In this document: piece by piece, positions 5,866 to 6,993 of the stretch
How positions within the stretch are numbered: the stretch's first letter is position 1
Layout of the letters: every line of letters begins with the position of its first letter
Position numbers and translations under genes: made by a program
Assembly: GCA_945949625.1 (NCBI GenBank)
Contig: CAMFFI010000052.1
Location: 1-6,993, forward strand
DNA: 6,993 nt
Reading direction: 5' to 3'
Origin: an uncultured bacterium
GTDB taxonomy: Bacteria; Bacillota; Clostridia; Oscillospirales; Acutalibacteraceae
The notes under the pieces: generated by a model
Seen by the model: only the letters and a program-made list of their open reading frames with translations
Databases searched by the model: none
Told to the model about the DNA's origin: nothing

Positions 5866-6435
5866 TCAGGCGATAACCTCTCCCTCAACAGTTCCGCCAA
5901 GACCTGCTGCGTTTGATTCATCGGTGTCAATGTGCATTGCAGGAGAAAACTTTTCGCTTACTCTTACAACTACATCGTCAAAAGTCAATGCTCTTTGTCC
6001 CTGTGTGCCAACCTTAACAGAAACTATCTGCTTATCCTTAAGACCTGCTTGTTCAGCAGCTTCAGGAGTTAAGTGAATGTGTCTTTTAGCGGCAATTACA
6101 CCACATTCAATCTCACATTCGCCCTTAGGACCTACAAGCTTACATCCGGGAGTTCCTGCGATATCTCCCGATTCTCTTACAGGTGCGGCAATACCTAATT
6201 TTCTTGCGTCTGTAAGAGCAACCTCAACCTGAGTAGCAGAACGCTCAGGACCTAAAATAGACATAGCCATTTCGCCCTTTGGTCCTACAACAGTAACCTT
6301 TTCTACACATGCAAACTGTCCGGGCTGAGATAAATCCTTTTTCTTTGTAAGTGCTGCATCCTTGCCGAACAAGGTTTCAAACACTTCTTTTGTAACGTGA
6401 ATGTGTCTTGCTGATGTTTCAACCATAATTTTCAT
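5866..6435 (-). CDS. pduL: Phosphate acyltransferase, PduL type (phosphotransacylase)
   Basis: A 189-residue enzyme of the PduL/PTAC family (PF06130), which interconverts an acyl-CoA and inorganic phosphate with an acyl-phosphate and CoA. It has the two similar half-domains. The first carries SARHIHVT (His11, His13) and LGPERSATQVE with Arg65; the second carries AKRHIHLTPEAAEQAGL (His119, His121) and AMHIDTDESNAAG (His168). The histidines match the family's zinc ligands, and Arg65 the conserved active-site arginine. The first methionine in the frame is at 6510, but that 25-residue extension has no ribosome binding site and lies in the promoter region. ATG 6433-6435 has GGGTGG eight bases upstream and puts the HIH motif where the family has it. 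There is no N-terminal helix of the kind that sends PduL into microcompartments, and no shell gene nearby. A soluble housekeeping role, making acetyl-phosphate for an acetate kinase elsewhere, is inferred. Confidence 0.92.
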   Translation of the reverse strand: MKIMVETSARHIHVTKEVFETLFGKDAALTKKKDLSQPGQFACVEKVTVVGPKGEMAMSILGPERSATQVEVALTDARKLGIAAPVRESGDIAGTPGCKLVGPKGECEIECGVIAAKRHIHLTPEAAEQAGLKDKQIVSVKVGTQGQRALTFDDVVVRVSEKFSPAMHIDTDESNAAGLGGTVEGEVIA

Positions 6436-6449
6436 AACGTAACCACCCA

Positions 6450-6478
6450 TTGTAAGTTTTTCTGCTTTGCAGTATAAT
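6450..6478 (+). promoter_or_regulatory. Sigma-A-type promoter of the uracil-DNA glycosylase gene
   Basis: TTGTAA (6450-6455), a 17-base spacer, and a perfect TATAAT (6473-6478). The RNA would start near 6485, leaving a leader of about 50 bases. The -10 box ends 3 bp before the -10 box of the opposing PduL promoter. Confidence 0.65.
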
Positions 6479-6481
6479 AAT

Positions 6482-6510
6482 ATTCTACACCTAAAGAATG
6501 TAAATTTCAA
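6482..6510 (-). promoter_or_regulatory. Sigma-A-type promoter of the PduL gene
   Basis: On the - strand: TTGAAA (complement of 6505-6510), a 17-base spacer, TAGAAT (complement of 6482-6487). Each box differs from the consensus by one base. RNA would start near 6475. An alternative pair, TTTACA with TATTAT 16 bases on, lies in the same stretch, so the exact start is uncertain. Confidence 0.55.
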
Positions 6511-6534
6511 CTGTTTTCAACAAGGAGGATATAA

Positions 6535-6993
6535 ATGTTTGATAAATGGGAAGATTTAATAAGTGAATGTTCAAAGTGCGAAAAATGCGAGCTTTGCCAA
6601 ACAAGACACAATGTTGTTGTGGGCATAGGCAACAAAAACGCCAATGTTATGTTTATCGGCGAAGGTCCCGGGGAAAATGAGGATTTACAGGGAGAGCCCT
6701 TTGTTGGAAGAGGCGGCAAGCTCCTTGATAAAATGCTTGAGGCTGTTGATTTGGACAGAAACAAAAATATTTATATTGCAAATATTGTAAAATGCAGACC
6801 GCCTAAAAACAGGGACCCAAAGCCTGAGGAACAGGAGATGTGCATTGATTGGCTGAGAAATCAGGTAAAGCTGATTTCTCCGAAAATTATTGTATGTCTT
6901 GGAAGAATAGCCGCCGCAAGAATTATAAAAAGCGATATTAAAATAACAAAGGAACACGGTTTGTTTTTTGAAAAAGGCGGAATATATATGATG
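6535..6993 (+). CDS. Uracil-DNA glycosylase, family 4 (Fe-S), 3' end cut off
   Basis: The first 153 residues of a protein that continues beyond the window; family members are about 190-220 residues. It removes uracil from DNA produced by cytosine deamination or dUTP misincorporation, the first step of base-excision repair. Landmarks are the N-terminal CEKCEL (Cys15, Cys18), the active-site loop GEGPGENED (42-50), GEPFVGRGGKLLD (53-65), IANIVKCRPPKNRDP (81-95, Cys87) and EMCIDWL (Cys103). The four named cysteines fit the [4Fe-4S] cluster ligands of family 4. Cys12 and Cys21 are extra cysteines beside the first pair. The catalytic-region H-P-S motif near the C-terminus lies outside the window. 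ATG 6535 is preceded by AAGGAGG (6522-6528) with a 6-base spacer. It is divergent from the PduL gene, with facing promoters, and no functional link between the two is evident. Confidence 0.9.
   Translation, partial: MFDKWEDLISECSKCEKCELCQTRHNVVVGIGNKNANVMFIGEGPGENEDLQGEPFVGRGGKLLDKMLEAVDLDRNKNIYIANIVKCRPPKNRDPKPEEQEMCIDWLRNQVKLISPKIIVCLGRIAAARIIKSDIKITKEHGLFFEKGGIYMM

Noticed and set aside
6436..6510. N-terminal extension of PduL from ATG 6510 or ATG 6450
   Set aside because: The extension runs through the promoter elements, has no ribosome binding site and does not look like a targeting helix. The family motif HIH sits properly when the start is 6435.

Overview
The window looks like chromosomal DNA of a low-GC Gram-positive anaerobe, most probably a Clostridia member (Oscillospiraceae/Ruminococcaceae-like). 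The support is AT-rich sequence, strong AGGAGG-type ribosome binding sites, sigma-A-type promoters, a PduL-type phosphotransacylase and a small ferritin-like protein of a kind I associate with Clostridia. The taxonomic call is inference; no rRNA or other marker is present.

Left block (1-2473, + strand): the 3' end of a tight operon with three discrete NRPS-like parts. These are the C-terminal half of a condensation-domain protein, an acyl carrier protein (ACP) and an AMP-forming acyl ligase. The operon closes with a perfect palindromic terminator. The ACP frame is broken by one missing base in an A-run; reading one extra A restores a normal 77-residue ACP. Together the ligase could activate a carboxylic acid, load it onto the ACP, and the condensation enzyme could transfer the acyl group to an unknown acceptor. 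The product cannot be read from the sequence.

Middle block (2483-4939, - strand): a small all-helical ferritin-like protein and, upstream of it, a 596-residue DUF2079 polytopic membrane protein. Each has its own promoter, and a hairpin terminator lies between them. The 237 bp between the two genes hold that terminator, a TGTAAC/GTTACA dyad, a doubtful 23-codon frame and the promoter of the small gene.

Right block (4940-6993): a hemolysin III/PAQR-family membrane protein (+), divergent from the DUF2079 gene. It converges on a PduL phosphate acyltransferase gene (-) and shares a bidirectional terminator with it. The PduL gene is divergent from a family-4-type Fe-S uracil-DNA glycosylase gene (+) that runs off the window. 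The two predicted promoters between the last two genes face each other, with -10 boxes only 3 bp apart.

No tRNA, rRNA, CRISPR array, insertion sequence or phage gene was seen. Apart from the condensation/ACP/ligase operon, the content looks like ordinary housekeeping and accessory chromosome. The strongest items for a second look are the frameshifted ACP inside that operon and the face-to-face promoters.
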